Source: Entophlyctis helioformis (lineage: Eukaryota > Chytridiomycota > Chytridiomycetes > Chytridiales > Chytriomycetaceae). From it: DNA of 64,000 nucleotides. The notes under the pieces are model-generated. The model saw only the letters and a program-made list of their open reading frames with translations, was not told the origin of the DNA and searched no databases. Each line of letters begins with the position of its first letter. Position 1 is the first letter of the stretch. This document shows, piece after piece, positions 46,781 through 57,541 of the stretch. The stretch is taken from positions 89,847 to 153,846 of the forward strand of contig JAHLKH010000049.1 of the NCBI GenBank assembly GCA_025526915.1, given 5' to 3'. A program made the position numbers and the translations under genes.

Positions 46781-48140
46781 TCATTCAACAGACTCGCCCA
46801 GCAGACTGGCAAGACGATGCTCAAAGTCTGGCTTGTTTCTGCGTCTGGAATATTGCACCATTTCAGCACGCTGCTCCGCTGTCAGCGATTGGATGAGAAG
46901 TCGTGCGATATCGTCATTTGCAGCATCGGTAATGGCCCTGAACGTGAAACCCTCTGTGCGGTGCTCGTGCAGCCACTGCACAATCTCCAAATGACCATTC
47001 TCGGCAGCTAGATCTATCGCCAAAATCGTGCATCCTTCCGCCCGCTGCTCATGCAGCCACTTGACAAGATTGAGATGGCCGTTCTGTGCTGCCCAGTTCA
47101 TCGCCCAAGTCGTGCATCCCTCTGTGCGGTGCTCATGCAGCCATTGCACGACATGCAGATGTCCATTCGCTACAGCATTGTCCATGGCTTGTACGGTGCA
47201 ACCCTCCGTCCGGTTGGCATGCAGCCACTTGACCGTGTCCAAATGGCCAAACTCCGCTCCATTGTCCATGGCATCTACTGTCGCACTCGCGCCTCTGGCC
47301 GACAGCATCTTGATGACACCGAGAGATCCAGAGCATGCAGCATAGTCAATACGGCATACTGAGCCAGCAAGCTCCAGTGGGATGAGGTTGTTGTCCAGCA
47401 TGTACTCGAGGAACGCGTGATCGCCTTCGACGGCAACCCTGGCAAGGTCTTCGTGTAGCAAGAGCGGAAGGCTGTCGAGCCACATGTGCCGCATCGGGAT
47501 CGTGCACAGCCCATTGCGTTTGTCGTCAGAGGAGTCGTCATACAAGTCGTCATAGGGAAAGCGTTCCCACAGCCGATGGTACATGCTGCGGCTGCTGACG
47601 TGCGCAAAGTTTCTGGGAAGCAGATCAGCGTCTGGAAGCAGAGCAAGATCGCCCTGCCAGTCCTGCTTGAAGGCATCGACCCTCAGCGCTCGCTTGGCAG
47701 TGTCGTCCATCTTGGCAACATCGAGATGGCCGCATAGCAGCTGCGTGAGCGGACCAGCATGCACCAGGATCTTGGCTTTCAGCTCGTGCGGATACAGCGT
47801 CCACCAGTCGGTTGCCTTGACGGCACGGCCAGCCTGCAGCCGGGCAGCCTCGGTGTAGCGGCTGCTGGGTGGGCTGGCAGTGACAGCGGCATCCACAGTG
47901 CACGGCTGTGGCAGTTGCTGTTGCTGCGGCTGCTTAACAGGCGGCTGTTGGTGCAGATGCAGTGGCAGGAGACGCACAAGAGCAGCGAAGCGAGGCACGA
48001 GGTCTGTGCGGCCAGCAGCCACAAGAGCGTCGTTCACAGCAGCCACAGTGTCGTGCAGCGTCTGGCTGTCCACTGCGTCGCTGCTGCTGCCCAGTCCGCT
48101 TGTTGCTTGCGTCGTCACTCGCTGGCATCACTTGGCTCAT
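46781..48140 (-). CDS. Ankyrin-repeat protein 2 with F-box-like N-terminal segment
   Basis: A long open frame (48,118-46,781) encodes about 445 residues. After a Gln/Pro-rich leader, DWWTLYPHELKAKILVHAGP looks like an F-box-style helix pair, followed by FKQDWQGDLALLPDADLL. Then come about six ankyrin units with GHLHVVQWLHEHRTEGCTT-type wording. The domain order matches ankyrin protein 1, which it faces convergently. F-box plus ankyrin would suggest a ubiquitin-ligase substrate receptor, but the F-box call is inference from length and spacing only. The frame opens with GTG; an ATG (MSQVMPAS) at 48,140 lies one frame away, so the exact start is unresolved. Confidence 0.8.
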
Positions 48141-48389
48141 TGTGGCTGATCTGAGATGCGATGCGTTGCCGAGATGTGCGACAAGCGAGCATTTGCAGCG
48201 TGTCTGATGGTGATGCTGGTGCACAGTGCACTTGCTGCTTGACAGGCTGCACGCTGCCATGCATGCTGCAGTGTCGCACAGCCCACAAGCAGTGATACGC
48301 AGCCATGCAGCAACGACGACGCTCATGGCAAGCACGACAAGAGCGACAGCAGCAGCACAGCCCTGCTCACAGATCAGCCAACAGACGCC

Positions 48390-48969
48390 ATGAGATCGAC
48401 TGAGCCAGTGGAGACAGCAGCTGCCATGCTGCGTCTGCGATGGATCGCACTTGGATGCCAGTGCATCTGGACGATCAAGCCGTGCGTCCTTGGACCGCCG
48501 ACCGCCCTTTCCGTCCCTCGTTGCATCCATGACCCATGCTTTGGTGGCCTTTCTCGCACTGCTCACTGGATGCACAGCTGACCAATGGCGACCAGAAGCA
48601 GGCATCGCCAACCTGTACCATCCCGGCGACTCTCTCATGGCGCACCAGGACCGCAGCAACATCGACATGGACAGCACGCTCGTCAGTTTCTCTGTGGGGC
48701 TGGACGGCGACCTGCTGTTTGAATGCTTGATGTGCGACGAGGTGCCCGTGGGACTGCTGCTGCAGAGCGGCAATGTACTGATGATGGCTGGGTCTGCATG
48801 ACGGGGCATTCCACGGCGTGCTGCTTTTGGTGGATGGGACAATGCCTGCGTATCTGGCTGACGACGCAGGAGCAGATGGCGATGGATGGGCCGAGTGCGG
48901 GCGGTTCATGGCACACACGCAGCTGCATGTGAGTGTGCGGCAGGTGCTTCCCGTGGCTGCTCAGTCTGC
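48390..48969 (+). pseudogene. AlkB-like (ALKBH1-type) dioxygenase, frame-disrupted
   Basis: Resembles Fe(II)/2-oxoglutarate nucleic-acid demethylases of the ALKBH1 group. LRLRWIALGCQ, then RPFPSLV, then WRPEAGIANLYHPGDSLMAH with the iron-binding HQDRS, then LLLQSGNVLMMAG and the second His in AFHGV, and finally TQLHVSVRQVLPV are seen in order. These pieces lie in three frames, with breaks near 48,460, near 48,505 and near 48,800, where a TGA also falls. An upstream exon could lie between 48,140 and 48,390 but is not recognisable. Either a decayed gene or one with consensus indels. Confidence 0.65.
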
Positions 48970-49247
48970 TGCGCTGTCTGCCAGCCGTGCCACAACGACC
49001 GCGGTGCACTCGCACGCGTGCCTGCTGCAGCCAACGCGACTGATCTTGCCAAGATCACAGCGACAACAACAGCGACAACACAGGCAGCCGCAGCAGCATG
49101 AGCACACTCGGCAGCACGCCTGCGCAGAAAGCAACCACACACAGCAGCATCCACGCCCTGCTGCTGCTCGCCAGGCTCCTACTCCACCGTCGTCTGTGCT
49201 GCAGCCTTCCAGCGGGCTGTGGCCGACTCGCGGCCGTGCTCGCCGCC

Positions 49248-50101
49248 ATGACGCTCTCGCAGGTGCTGCCTGCCCACACTGGTTGCGTCAACTCGCTCGC
49301 CTGGTCCGAGGACGGCAACCTGCTGCTGGCTGGCTGGCTCTGACGACCTGCACCTCGCCATCTGGCGCTACGTCCCTGGTAGCAGCAACCCCGCCTTCTA
49401 CCCGCCGCCATCCACACACTCGCCCCATGGTGCGTCCCGTCAAGACCGCTTGCGTCCAGCAGCCTGCGACAGCACTCTCCCGCCACAGACCACCGGCTGC
49501 CCATCCAGACTCGTGTCCTGGTTCCCAACCGGCCACAGCGCCAACATCTTCTCGGCCATGTTCATGCCGTCGACCGCCAACTCGGTCGTCGCTTCAGCAG
49601 CAGGTGACGGCCGTGTCCGCATCTTTGACGTCCACGGGTCTCTTGGATCTGCCAGCCCCAAGCCCCGCTCAACATTCACCTGCATCACCGATCGTGCCAA
49701 ACGACTCGCACTTGAGCCAGGCAACCCGCATCTGCTATGGGCATGCTCCGAAGACGGCACCGTGCATCAATACGACTTGCGTCAGCGGCATGACTGCACT
49801 CGCGACGGATCACCCACACCGTTTATCGGCTTGGACAGTCGCTCAACTGCGTCACCATGAGCCAGGCGTTTCCTGCGCACATTGCTGTTGCGGGCGATCA
49901 TCCAGACGCTGTGCTGTTTGATCGGCGGTTTGTGACCAGGGCTGTTGCACGGTTCAGACCCAGCGATCCGAGCGTCACTGACACGGCCATGTCACGGGTC
50001 TGGCTTTCAGTCGCGATGGGACGGAGCTGGCTGGCAGCTGGTCCAACTCGATCGCGTATCTTCTTGACATGAACACAATAATGAAGGACCCAACGAGCAC
50101 A
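49248..50101 (+). pseudogene. DCAF6/8-like WD40 protein, truncated and frame-disrupted
   Basis: WD40 protein of the CUL4-DDB1 substrate-receptor type. It opens MTLSQVLPAHTGCVNSLAW; GSDDLHLAIW, then GHSANIFSAMFMPSTANS, then CSEDGTVHQYDLRQRH with a WDxR-like YDLR follow. Later pieces are AVLFDRR and VTGLAFSRDGTELAGSW. An extra four bases in a CTGG run near 49,330-49,345 break the frame after LLLAG, and another shift lies near 50,000. Only about three or four blades can be recognised and the C-terminal WD repeats are missing, so this is likely a relic. An alternative upstream ATG at 49,098 is in frame. Confidence 0.65.
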
Positions 50102-51005
50102 CACAGCGGCACATACTCCCATCCGTCGCGGCATCCATTCACATCTGCCACGGCAGCACGCGCGTCACGCTCGAAAAGTACGTGATGCTGAGTGTGATGG
50201 CTGTGATCATGGCCAAACCGAGGATGATCACAGACGCGAGGACCTTGTCGTAGAGATCGAGACGGATTCGCAGCTGCATGGCTGTGCCACTCAGTCCTTT
50301 TCCATGTCGGCGTCCCTGTTGTCCTCGCCGTTGGGGTCATAGAACCCAGCCGAGTCGACCTCCTTCTTGTCCGACTCTTTCTGGTTGTCGCCGCCGCCTG
50401 GTGCTTGACTGACGGCATTGCTGGGGCGAGTGCTGCGCATATTGCGACGGAACGCTTCCGTGAGACCCTCCTCGTCTGCTGCTTTGGTCAGGCGGGCGAT
50501 CTTGGCGCACAGAGCGAGCAGCAGGACGGTGAAGCCGATGCTGAGTGCCCACAGGTCCACGCCACAGAGCACGTACTTGCTCGCGGTGTCTTTCAGTCTG
50601 CATGTCAGTCTCTCTCTCTTGGCCATTGCACAACCACGCTGCGCAGCACGCAACCGCTGCTTACAGTAGATCTGAGACACGAGCACAATGAGACCGCCGC
50701 CGCTGCGATGAGCGTGAGCCGCACTGATGTGATCTCAACAGGGTAGTATGTGGAGCGTCTGGCGTAGATCATGGTCGTGCCAATGTAGAATGGAAGCTAC
50801 AGCGATCCGACGATGCCGATGCCCAGCGTGTATGCTGACGACCATGCATTCGTTGTTCGCCAGTCTGGACGCACATACAGGGACGACATGCTTGTTGTGT
50901 TGGTGACTCGCTGGCCAAGTGCATGTTTGGCCACGTCATCGCTTTCCGTCACGTCCAGATGTTCATGCGATGGCTCGTGGCCGTTGATGCGCGTCTGCTG
51001 ATTGG
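50085..51005 (-). pseudogene. Multi-pass (7TM-like) membrane protein fragment
   Basis: Several hydrophobic helices are readable on this strand: SAYTLGIGIVGSL, SVRLTLIAAAAVSLCSC, VDLWALSIGFTVLLLALCAK, VLASVIILGLAMITAITLSI and YVPLCVLVGSFIIVFM. Between them are polar loops, including SRPS/Asn-rich and GEDNRDADMEKD stretches. The pattern suggests the remains of a receptor-like 7TM protein, possibly of the RGS-coupled type, but the family is not certain. A TAG interrupts the frame near 50,798-50,800, and frame changes occur near 50,290 and near 50,170. One intron (donor GTAAGC near 50,670) may join two exons. Confidence 0.4.
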
Positions 51006-51237
51006 TTCATAGTCACGTGATGCGACCAGTTTCGCCTCGATTGTTTCGAATGTCAACTGTTCCCACCTGTGCACATCACGCAAGCTGGCCGACTCCATCG
51101 TCGCATACACAGACGCAAGCTCCGCCTGCCAACAGCATCAACAGCCAACCGGTCTCTTGCTCTTCAAGTAAGCGCTCTCTTCTCCCGCTCATGCCGCCTC
51201 CCACCTCGACTCTTTGACAACCACTTTGTCTGCAGCA

Positions 51238-52738
51238 ATGGCATCACCAAACGAGCTGTGGGTCAAGCTTGGCCGCTCGACCGAGAGTGTCCCAATCGCC
51301 GACTGCCAGTCTGTCTCCGACTTCATCGAGGCGGTCAAGCAGTGGTACTCTTCCAGACTCGATGCGTCGGCATCAGCGTATCACGCTTCACGCCGACTTG
51401 AGCGCCAAAGCCCTGCCCAGCAGTGCTCCTCTCGCCTCACTTCCTCCCGGGATGGGAACAAGCGACCGTCCGATCATTGTAAAAGCCAGCCAAGTCGAAC
51501 GCCAGACAATCACACCGGACGAGTACCTGGAATACAAACCGCCGGCTGCCGTGTTCTCTGATGTGATCACCAACAAGCGAGCAAAGACCACAGGCTCGAC
51601 GTCAAGGCCACATGGGAAGAACCCCGAGATCCTCGCAGACTGGCCCGGCTTTATCGAAGCGGCTCAGTCGTTCAGTCTCACAGACACGTCCCTCATTGAG
51701 CCTCCCATCTTTCAGTACTGCGACGAAGTTGACTCTGAAAGGTCCCTTGAGACAGTCATTGATACCTACATTCTCTACAAGCTAAGCCCCTGCTGAGCCA
51801 CTGCCGTTCGCCACTGAACTTCTCGGACGTCAGCCGTATTGATGGCCGGATGAAGGGTCGGCCAGATCACGTCCTCCATAGTGGCGGCACTCTTATGTCA
51901 TTCCTCGAGGTCAAGACTGTGTGGGATTTTCCCACTCCATCTGACAACGAGAGCATCGGGGGATGGTGGCGAAAGGAAGACCCAGTACCCAGTCGCAAGG
52001 AAACAAGCATTGTGAACTCCATCATGCAAGTCTACGGCTACTTGGCGCACAACGGGCTCAAGTACGGGATGCTTACCAACGGCGAGGTGTTCTGGTTCTT
52101 CCATCGACCCAATGATCCCTATGCGCCGACTCAGCTTCTCGTGTCGCCCGCCATCTCAGTTACTGGCAACAACCCGACGCTGTATCGCGCGATGTTCTAC
52201 TTCATCAGTCTGGTAGAGGCGGGCCACTCATCAGGCATCTCGCCAACAGCAGGCGAGCTTCCGCAGGATGTTGCTCAAGCGTCTAGCAGCGACGGTGGTC
52301 CATATGCACTTCCAAGCGGTTTCGACCTGAGCATGCACACCACTGTTCTGGGCTATGGGGCTTCTGGTGAAGTTTTCGAGTACTGCACCAGCCCTGGACA
52401 AGCACTCGCTCTGAAATGTTTTGACATGGACAACACCGAGGACGGGTATGAGATGGCCAGAAGGAGATCAAGGCTTACCACCGCTTGTCTCCCCTGCAAG
52501 GTGTCTGCATCCCCAAACTGCACTTTTATGGCGAGTGCAATCGCATGTTTGTGATTGCAACCGCCAAGATCCCTGGAAAAGCAACCGATCCCCTTCCGGA
52601 TGAGATTGTTCAGGAGTTCAAGGCCAAGCTTGCGCAGTATGGCGTCGAGCACGGGGACTACCGGCCAGAAAATGTGCTGGTTGATGATGATGGAAAGCAT
52701 TGGCTGATTGACTTTGGCAAGTCGAAAACGGCTGAATG
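51238..52738 (+). CDS. Crinkler-like header fused to kinase-like domain, frame breaks
   Basis: The first roughly 90 residues (MASPNELWVKLGRS, then DFIEAVKQWYSSRL, then ITLHADLSAKALPSS and LPPGMGTSDRPIIVKAS) resemble the ubiquitin-like header of Crinkler (CRN) proteins, known from oomycetes and chytrids. A middle domain (GTLMSFLEVKTVWDFP to YGYLAHNGLKYGMLTNG) looks like a nuclease- or REase-type fold of the sort used in CRN C-termini. A kinase-like C-terminus follows: VLGYGASGEVFEY (glycine loop), ALKCFDMD (Lys), HGDYRPENVLV (catalytic loop, HGD instead of HRD) and LIDFGKS. Frame changes occur near 51,375, near 51,795 and near 52,455. In other organisms CRN proteins may act inside host cells; that role is not shown here. 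Confidence 0.65.
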
Positions 52739-52837
52739 ATGGACTCTGGCAAGCCGACTTCTGCCGTCGCTGTTTTTCTCAATGAATCCTGCTTCACACA
52801 CCACTTGAGCATGTGAGATTCAGACGATCGATGTTTA

Positions 52838-54112
52838 GTGCCACTCCTTACAGCCTCCCATGACGAGAGATCCCAGTGTAGCGGTTCCTCGGTACAAGAG
52901 AGAGAGAGGCAGCATGAGCATTGCCAAGCTGAACGCCTGCAATACAATTACTACGACGCAGGGGAACAGAGGCGTTGCGATCCACTGGAGCAGGCACGCG
53001 GCGAGTTGGTTGAGGAGCAGGTGGGCGGGTGTCCAATAAGCAGACAGGCACTGGTCCAGCAACTCAGGTGCAGTCTCGCGCAGCTCAGCCTCTGAGCGGC
53101 ACTCGTTGTGTTGCGGGCCGTAGCCGAGGTACGAGACCACAAAGGAGCGGTGGCCATTGCGAGCGACCTTGTGTCCAACAATCATGTCAATCTCCCACTC
53201 AGCTGCTGCAGGGTCATCAGCAAAGGCGACTGCAGGCGGCTGAGCAGGCAGTGGCCGGCCAGGGAAAGCAGCGGCCGGATCGCGGTACGGCTTCAGCAGA
53301 CGGACGTGGAACCACGGATGCAGACGATGCATGGTCGGATGCAGAGCCAGCTTGCAGTTGAGACCATCCAGTGCGGCATTGACCTCTGTGATCGGGAATG
53401 GACCCAGCCAGTTGGGCAGGAACGCATTGGGGCGATGCGTGTCGGTGGGCCACACAATGCCGGCGGCTTGCAGCATGACCATGTCGCCGACAGCGTAGGC
53501 AGGAGCATCCCGGCGGTGGCGATCGGCGTTGCACTTCTGTCGTTCTTGAGCCTTGGTCAGGTTGGCTGTGGCGTCCACGCGAGCCTTGTCAATGGCGGCG
53601 AGCAGGTCGCGGACAGCAGGCGGCGACGATGCTGCAGGCTCGTGTGGCAGCGTGCGAGGCTCGAGACCAAAGGCGAGGAAGTATGGAGCATAGCTGGTCG
53701 ATGCACTTGGAGCAGAGTTGAGTGCGTGGACAGCCGCATCGAGCATGTGCTCCCAGTTGCTGCCGCGGTGGTTGGCGTACTTGGACAGCAGGTCCTTGAG
53801 CGTGCGGATGGTGCGTTCGGACTGGCCGTCGGTCTCCTGGTGGTGGGCCGTCGCCATGACCTGCTCAATGTCCAGTGCAGCACAGAGCGCCGTCCAGAAG
53901 GCAGACAGGAAGGGAGCGTCGCGGTCCGAGACGATAGACGACGGCAGGCCGTGGCCAGCAAGCACCCATCTGTTGAGGAACAGCGCGGCAAGATCCTCGG
54001 CATTCGCGTCGCGTCGCGTCGGCACGCACTTGACAAGCTTTGTCAGGCGATCCACAACCACAAACGCAGCGTCGTTGCCCTCGTCCGACATGGGCAGCAA
54101 GGCAATGTCGCA
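52838..54112 (-). mobile_element. Ty3-type integrase + chromodomain fragment, copy 2
   Basis: This copy has a continuous frame from antisense of the ABC start through the integrase and beyond. All three catalytic acids are in frame: CDIALLP, SIVSDRDAPF and HQETDGQSER. The chromodomain-like EWEIDMIVGHKVARNGHRS is followed, unlike in typical Ty3 elements, by a roughly 40-residue hydrophobic tail (ACLLQWIATPLFPCVVVIVL and further) to the TAA at 52,835-52,837. Upstream pol domains and LTRs are missing, so the fragment cannot move by itself. Confidence 0.88.
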
Positions 54113-54953
54113 GGCCACAGACTCTCGTGCCGCCGTCGCTTGCTGCATCGCAGTCTGCGTCGTACACTTCGGTCGAGACGCTGCAGCCGACTGCTCCTCC
54201 CGACGCCGCCGGCCCAAGCACTCAGCGGCCGTCTGTCGCCTTTGACGCTGCGCCAGCACCTTCCACGACGACGACGACGACCACCAACACAACCAACGCC
54301 GGGACTGGCGGCGAGCTGCCCGACAGTCAGCCACTGCCTCAACATGCACGCAACGGCAGCATCGCCAGTGTCGCCCAGCTACGAGCAATCAACAGTCTCG
54401 GGCCGATCCGGCGCTCGCTTCTGTCGTTTGTGACGTTCAGCTGGCTGGGGCCGCTCATGTCCCGCGGTGCACGGCAGCCGCTGTCTGAATACGTACGTCG
54501 TGCTTGCCATCTGTATGCTGTGTGTGTGTGTGTGTGTGTCGGCCGTCACATCTCGGCAGCACAGCCTGCTTATCGATGGCTGGCTGGCTGACTGGCTGTG
54601 GATGCATGCACAGGATCTGCCCGAGCTGGACGACAGCGACAAGGCGGCAGCCAAGGCCCGCGCGCTGGACAGCTTCCATGCCCGCATGCATGCGTTTGTC
54701 AACGACAGGCGCCGGCTCGGTGTTGCCGACGGCGATGCGTCCGAAGACGAGGGCGAGGCCGCTGCCTCGGGTGTGCGGTCCATTCCACGGCCGAGTCTGC
54801 TCGGCGCGCTGCTCAAGGCGTTCTGGAAGCCATTGTAAGGCGGCATGGAGTCTCGAGTGTGCTTTGTGTGGAAACCGATACTGACGGCACGGTGGACAGC
54901 ACAATCAATCTGCTGCTGAGAGCCCTGCAGGTCACGCTGTTCTTTCTTATCCC
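54105..54953 (+). pseudogene. Truncated ABCC transporter N-terminus (copy)
   Basis: This is a duplicate of the first part of the ABC transporter at 40.1-40.9 kb, from the proposed ATG through FVTFSWLGPLMSRGARQPL, the TG-rich intron and the exon with LLGALLKAFWKPL. It stops where the duplication stops, shortly after VTLFFLIP. No membrane domain or NBD follows, so it is a gene fragment. Confidence 0.9.
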
Positions 54954-55293
54954 TGAAACCATTGGGCCCAGTGACGCCCCCAAATCCACACAATCATCCC
55001 AGTTGGAATCACTCGAAAAATCACTCCAAAAATCATCTGAGATCTGTGCAATCATTCCAAAAATCACTCGAGTTTTGCTCTGCTTGAACTGCGACTTCCT
55101 GCAACCCACACACTGGCTGTTAGGGACAGTTAGGGACAAGGACGTGGGAACGCACAGCACCAGTACTGTTAGGGCCGTCTACCAATGCTCTTTCTGGTGC
55201 ACAAAGTCTCATCTTGCTGCCTTGCCTACAAACGTCGCTGTCCCAAGCCAAACTGGAGGCCTTGGCCGTCGCCATCTGTTCTGCACTTCAGTC
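54954..55293. other. AT-richer sequence, no gene seen
   Basis: This stretch begins at the duplication edge. It contains short repeated words such as AAAATCACTC and CATCCCAG/CATTCC, and a doubled TTAGGGACAG near 55,120-55,136. No coding exon or family resemblance was found. Confidence 0.5.
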
Positions 55294-55377
55294 GAGTGAT
55301 TCAGTCGAGTGATGGACCATCCCCAATCTCGAGTGATTCAGTCGAGTGATGGATCATCCCCAATCTCGAGTGATTCC
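55294..55377. repeat. 37-nt tandem repeat
   Basis: Two nearly identical 37-nt units (GAGTGATTCAGTCGAGTGAT followed by GGACCATCCCCAATCTC) lie head to tail, with a third partial unit. They differ at one base (GGACC against GGATC). Confidence 0.85.
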
Positions 55378-55489
55378 AGCCATCCCTCGAGATTGGGGCG
55401 GTCATTCATGCGAGTTTCCCCTCATTGAACCAACCTACCTGCTTGCTCCATCTGCATCAGAACCAGCAGCCGACCGTCGCTCTGCTGAG

Positions 55490-55930
55490 AGTCGCTCTGA
55501 TGCTGCTGTGTGTGCACTGACGGCTGCCACTGCTGACAGATGCACAGCACGCACTCACCCACAGCCGCTCCAACCAGCTGCTTCTCTCGTCGCCCAACAA
55601 CAACGACGAACGACAGAATTGCGGCCGTCATTTCCATCGGAGCCAGCAGTCGCTCTGCTGACTGCCGCTCTGATGCTGCTGTGTGTGCACCGACGGCTGC
55701 CACTGCTGACAGATGCACAGCACGCACCTACTCACAGCCGCACCACCCACAGCCAGCCGTTCCAACCAGCTGCTTCTCTCGTCGCCCAACAACAACGACG
55801 AACGACAGAATCGCAGCCGTCGTTTCCATCGGAGCCAGCAGTCGCTCCCCCTGCTGACAGTCGCTCTGATGCTGTGTGTGCACTGACGGCTGCCACTGCT
55901 GACAGATGCACAGCACGCACCCACTCATAG
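55490..55930. repeat. About 180-nt tandem repeat, 2.4 copies
   Basis: Units beginning near CGCTCTGATGCTG recur at about 55,493, 55,670 and 55,863, giving unit lengths near 177 and 193 nt. Each includes CTGACAGATGCACAGCACGC and, except the last partial unit, CGTCGCCCAACAACAACGAC. Length differences come from small internal insertions. Both strands have open frames, but these simply follow the repeat. Confidence 0.85.
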
Positions 55931-56853
55931 CCGCATCAGTTGCACCAGCAACCAGTTTCTGATGTCTGAATCGGCAAGATCATGCAGACTTGGCCAGCTG
56001 CAACCACTGCCTGCCATGGCAAGCATCTGTGTGCCACATGCTGATGCTGCGTTGGCACTCCACCCTGCTCTCACAGCCGCTCTTGTCTTGCCCAGCCAGA
56101 CCAGCCAGCCAACCTCTGCACCTTGAACACCGCCTGTTCCGTCTGGTGTCTGGCTGTTCTTTGCTGCCGCGACATCCACTCAGCTGGCTGCGACTGTCAT
56201 TGCCTGCAACTGGTGCATCAACTGCTGACAATGCCCAAACTGCACTCTCAGCCACATCTACCAAGCCAGTGGCATGACTGGCTGCAACACCTGCCACTCC
56301 TGGCTCACCAGCTGCAACTGGGACTGTGACATGGCCAGCCGTGCCATGATTGTTCCATGACACTCAACAAAACCACCTTCTGCCATGACTGCCTGTGCAC
56401 CAGCCACTGCCATGACTCTTATCAAGTTGCTGGCCAACCCAACTACCATGGAAAGCTGTGCATGCTGGACCAATCGCTGCATCAGCCAACTGCTTTGCCA
56501 ACCAGCCGCAAACTGTACCATGAGCCAAAGGGTCAATTGACAACCAGTCAGCCTCACAGCCGCATCAGCAGATCCACTCCAAGCTGTGCATGCTATGCAT
56601 GCTGCAATCAGAATAAACACTGCGCAGCACTGCACGATTTGTTTTGTACTGCACGACCTGTACAGATGCTCTCTGCATGACCACTACCTGCCGTCCTGCA
56701 ACTGTGACTACCAGCCGTGAACACGATCCAATGCATCCTGTGAATGGCTGGTGTGTCTGGCCTTGGCTGGACGTCCAGTCGCATGAACTGCGGATCGCCC
56801 AAGGACACACATTCCATCAGTGGCGACTCATGAGCGGCCAGCATCTGCAAATC
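55931..56853. other. No gene recognised
   Basis: This stretch of about 920 bp has many short words built on CCAGCCA and TGCCATG and moderately AT-rich composition. No reading frame shows a family motif. It may be decayed repeat sequence. Confidence 0.45.
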
Positions 56854-57076
56854 GCTCGTTCTCAAGTCCCAAAAAGTCGCGTACCCGACGAAAAATGCAT
56901 GTGCGTACTCGCAATCTGTCGCGATCCACAGAGGTCTGAGCTGGCAAAGCCAATAAGTACGATTGTCAGGCTCAATGTGCTCGTCAGTTTGAGCTATTGC
57001 ACGATGTTGTAGCATGCCTACAGCCTGAGAGGCGCTTGGATGCATCTGCGTCGCGCGTACTCGCGTTGACGAGATG
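56854..57076. repeat. Dispersed 220-nt repeat, copy 1
   Basis: This segment matches 62,580-62,803 and 63,308-63,512 at high identity, all in the same orientation. A plus-strand frame (SRVPDEKCMCVLAICRDPQR to the stop) and a minus-strand frame (HPSASQAVGMLQHRAIAQTD) stay open in all three copies. No promoter or known motif was recognised. Confidence 0.85.
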
Positions 57077-57541
57077 TGCAATCTGCTAAGCATGCACTGC
57101 TGCTGCTGCTGCTGCTGCGACTGCATTGGCGCGCACTTGATAGACTGGGATGTGGTGGTGTGGCTTCAAGGTTCATTCTGACAGACAGACGGACGGACAG
57201 ATGCATTCCAATGAGACGATGGTCGATGGCGGGCAAGAGTGGATCCATGGACGTCAGCCGGCGAGACGACGATTGAGTGTGCGTCGACAGCCGTTGTGTG
57301 CTGCAAGAGGCGGCTGTTGGTGAGATGGCAGTGGCAAGCGTCGAGTTGGTGCAGCTGGGCAGACTGTGTTGGTGTGGTTGGACGGCAACAGCAGCAAGGG
57401 AGCAGCACTTGCAGGCGAGGCAGTTGCTGCAGGAGCGACGGCAGTCTGTGCTCGAGGCAGATGGTGTGGTCGTCGTGGCTGTTGTTGTTGCAGCAGTTGG
57501 CACGGGCGGACAGCGGCTGGAGCGAGCAGTTTCAGACACAG
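57077..57541. other. No gene recognised
   Basis: This stretch starts with a short GCT/CTG run near 57,099-57,117 and continues without recognisable coding features. Overlapping open frames exist on both strands, reflecting GC-rich composition. Confidence 0.4.

Larger units (their letters stand above)
52838..54953. repeat. 14-kb-spaced segmental duplication, copy 2
   Basis: Partner of 38,833-40,941, in the same orientation. After its right edge the sequence switches to an unrelated, AT-richer stretch beginning CTGAAACCATTGGGCCC. Confidence 0.92.

Noticed and set aside
38833..54953. A complete LTR retrotransposon spanning 38.8-55 kb with the copies as LTRs
   Set aside because: The duplicated ends contain integrase and host-like ABC sequence rather than LTR features, and the interior holds cellular genes and no reverse transcriptase.
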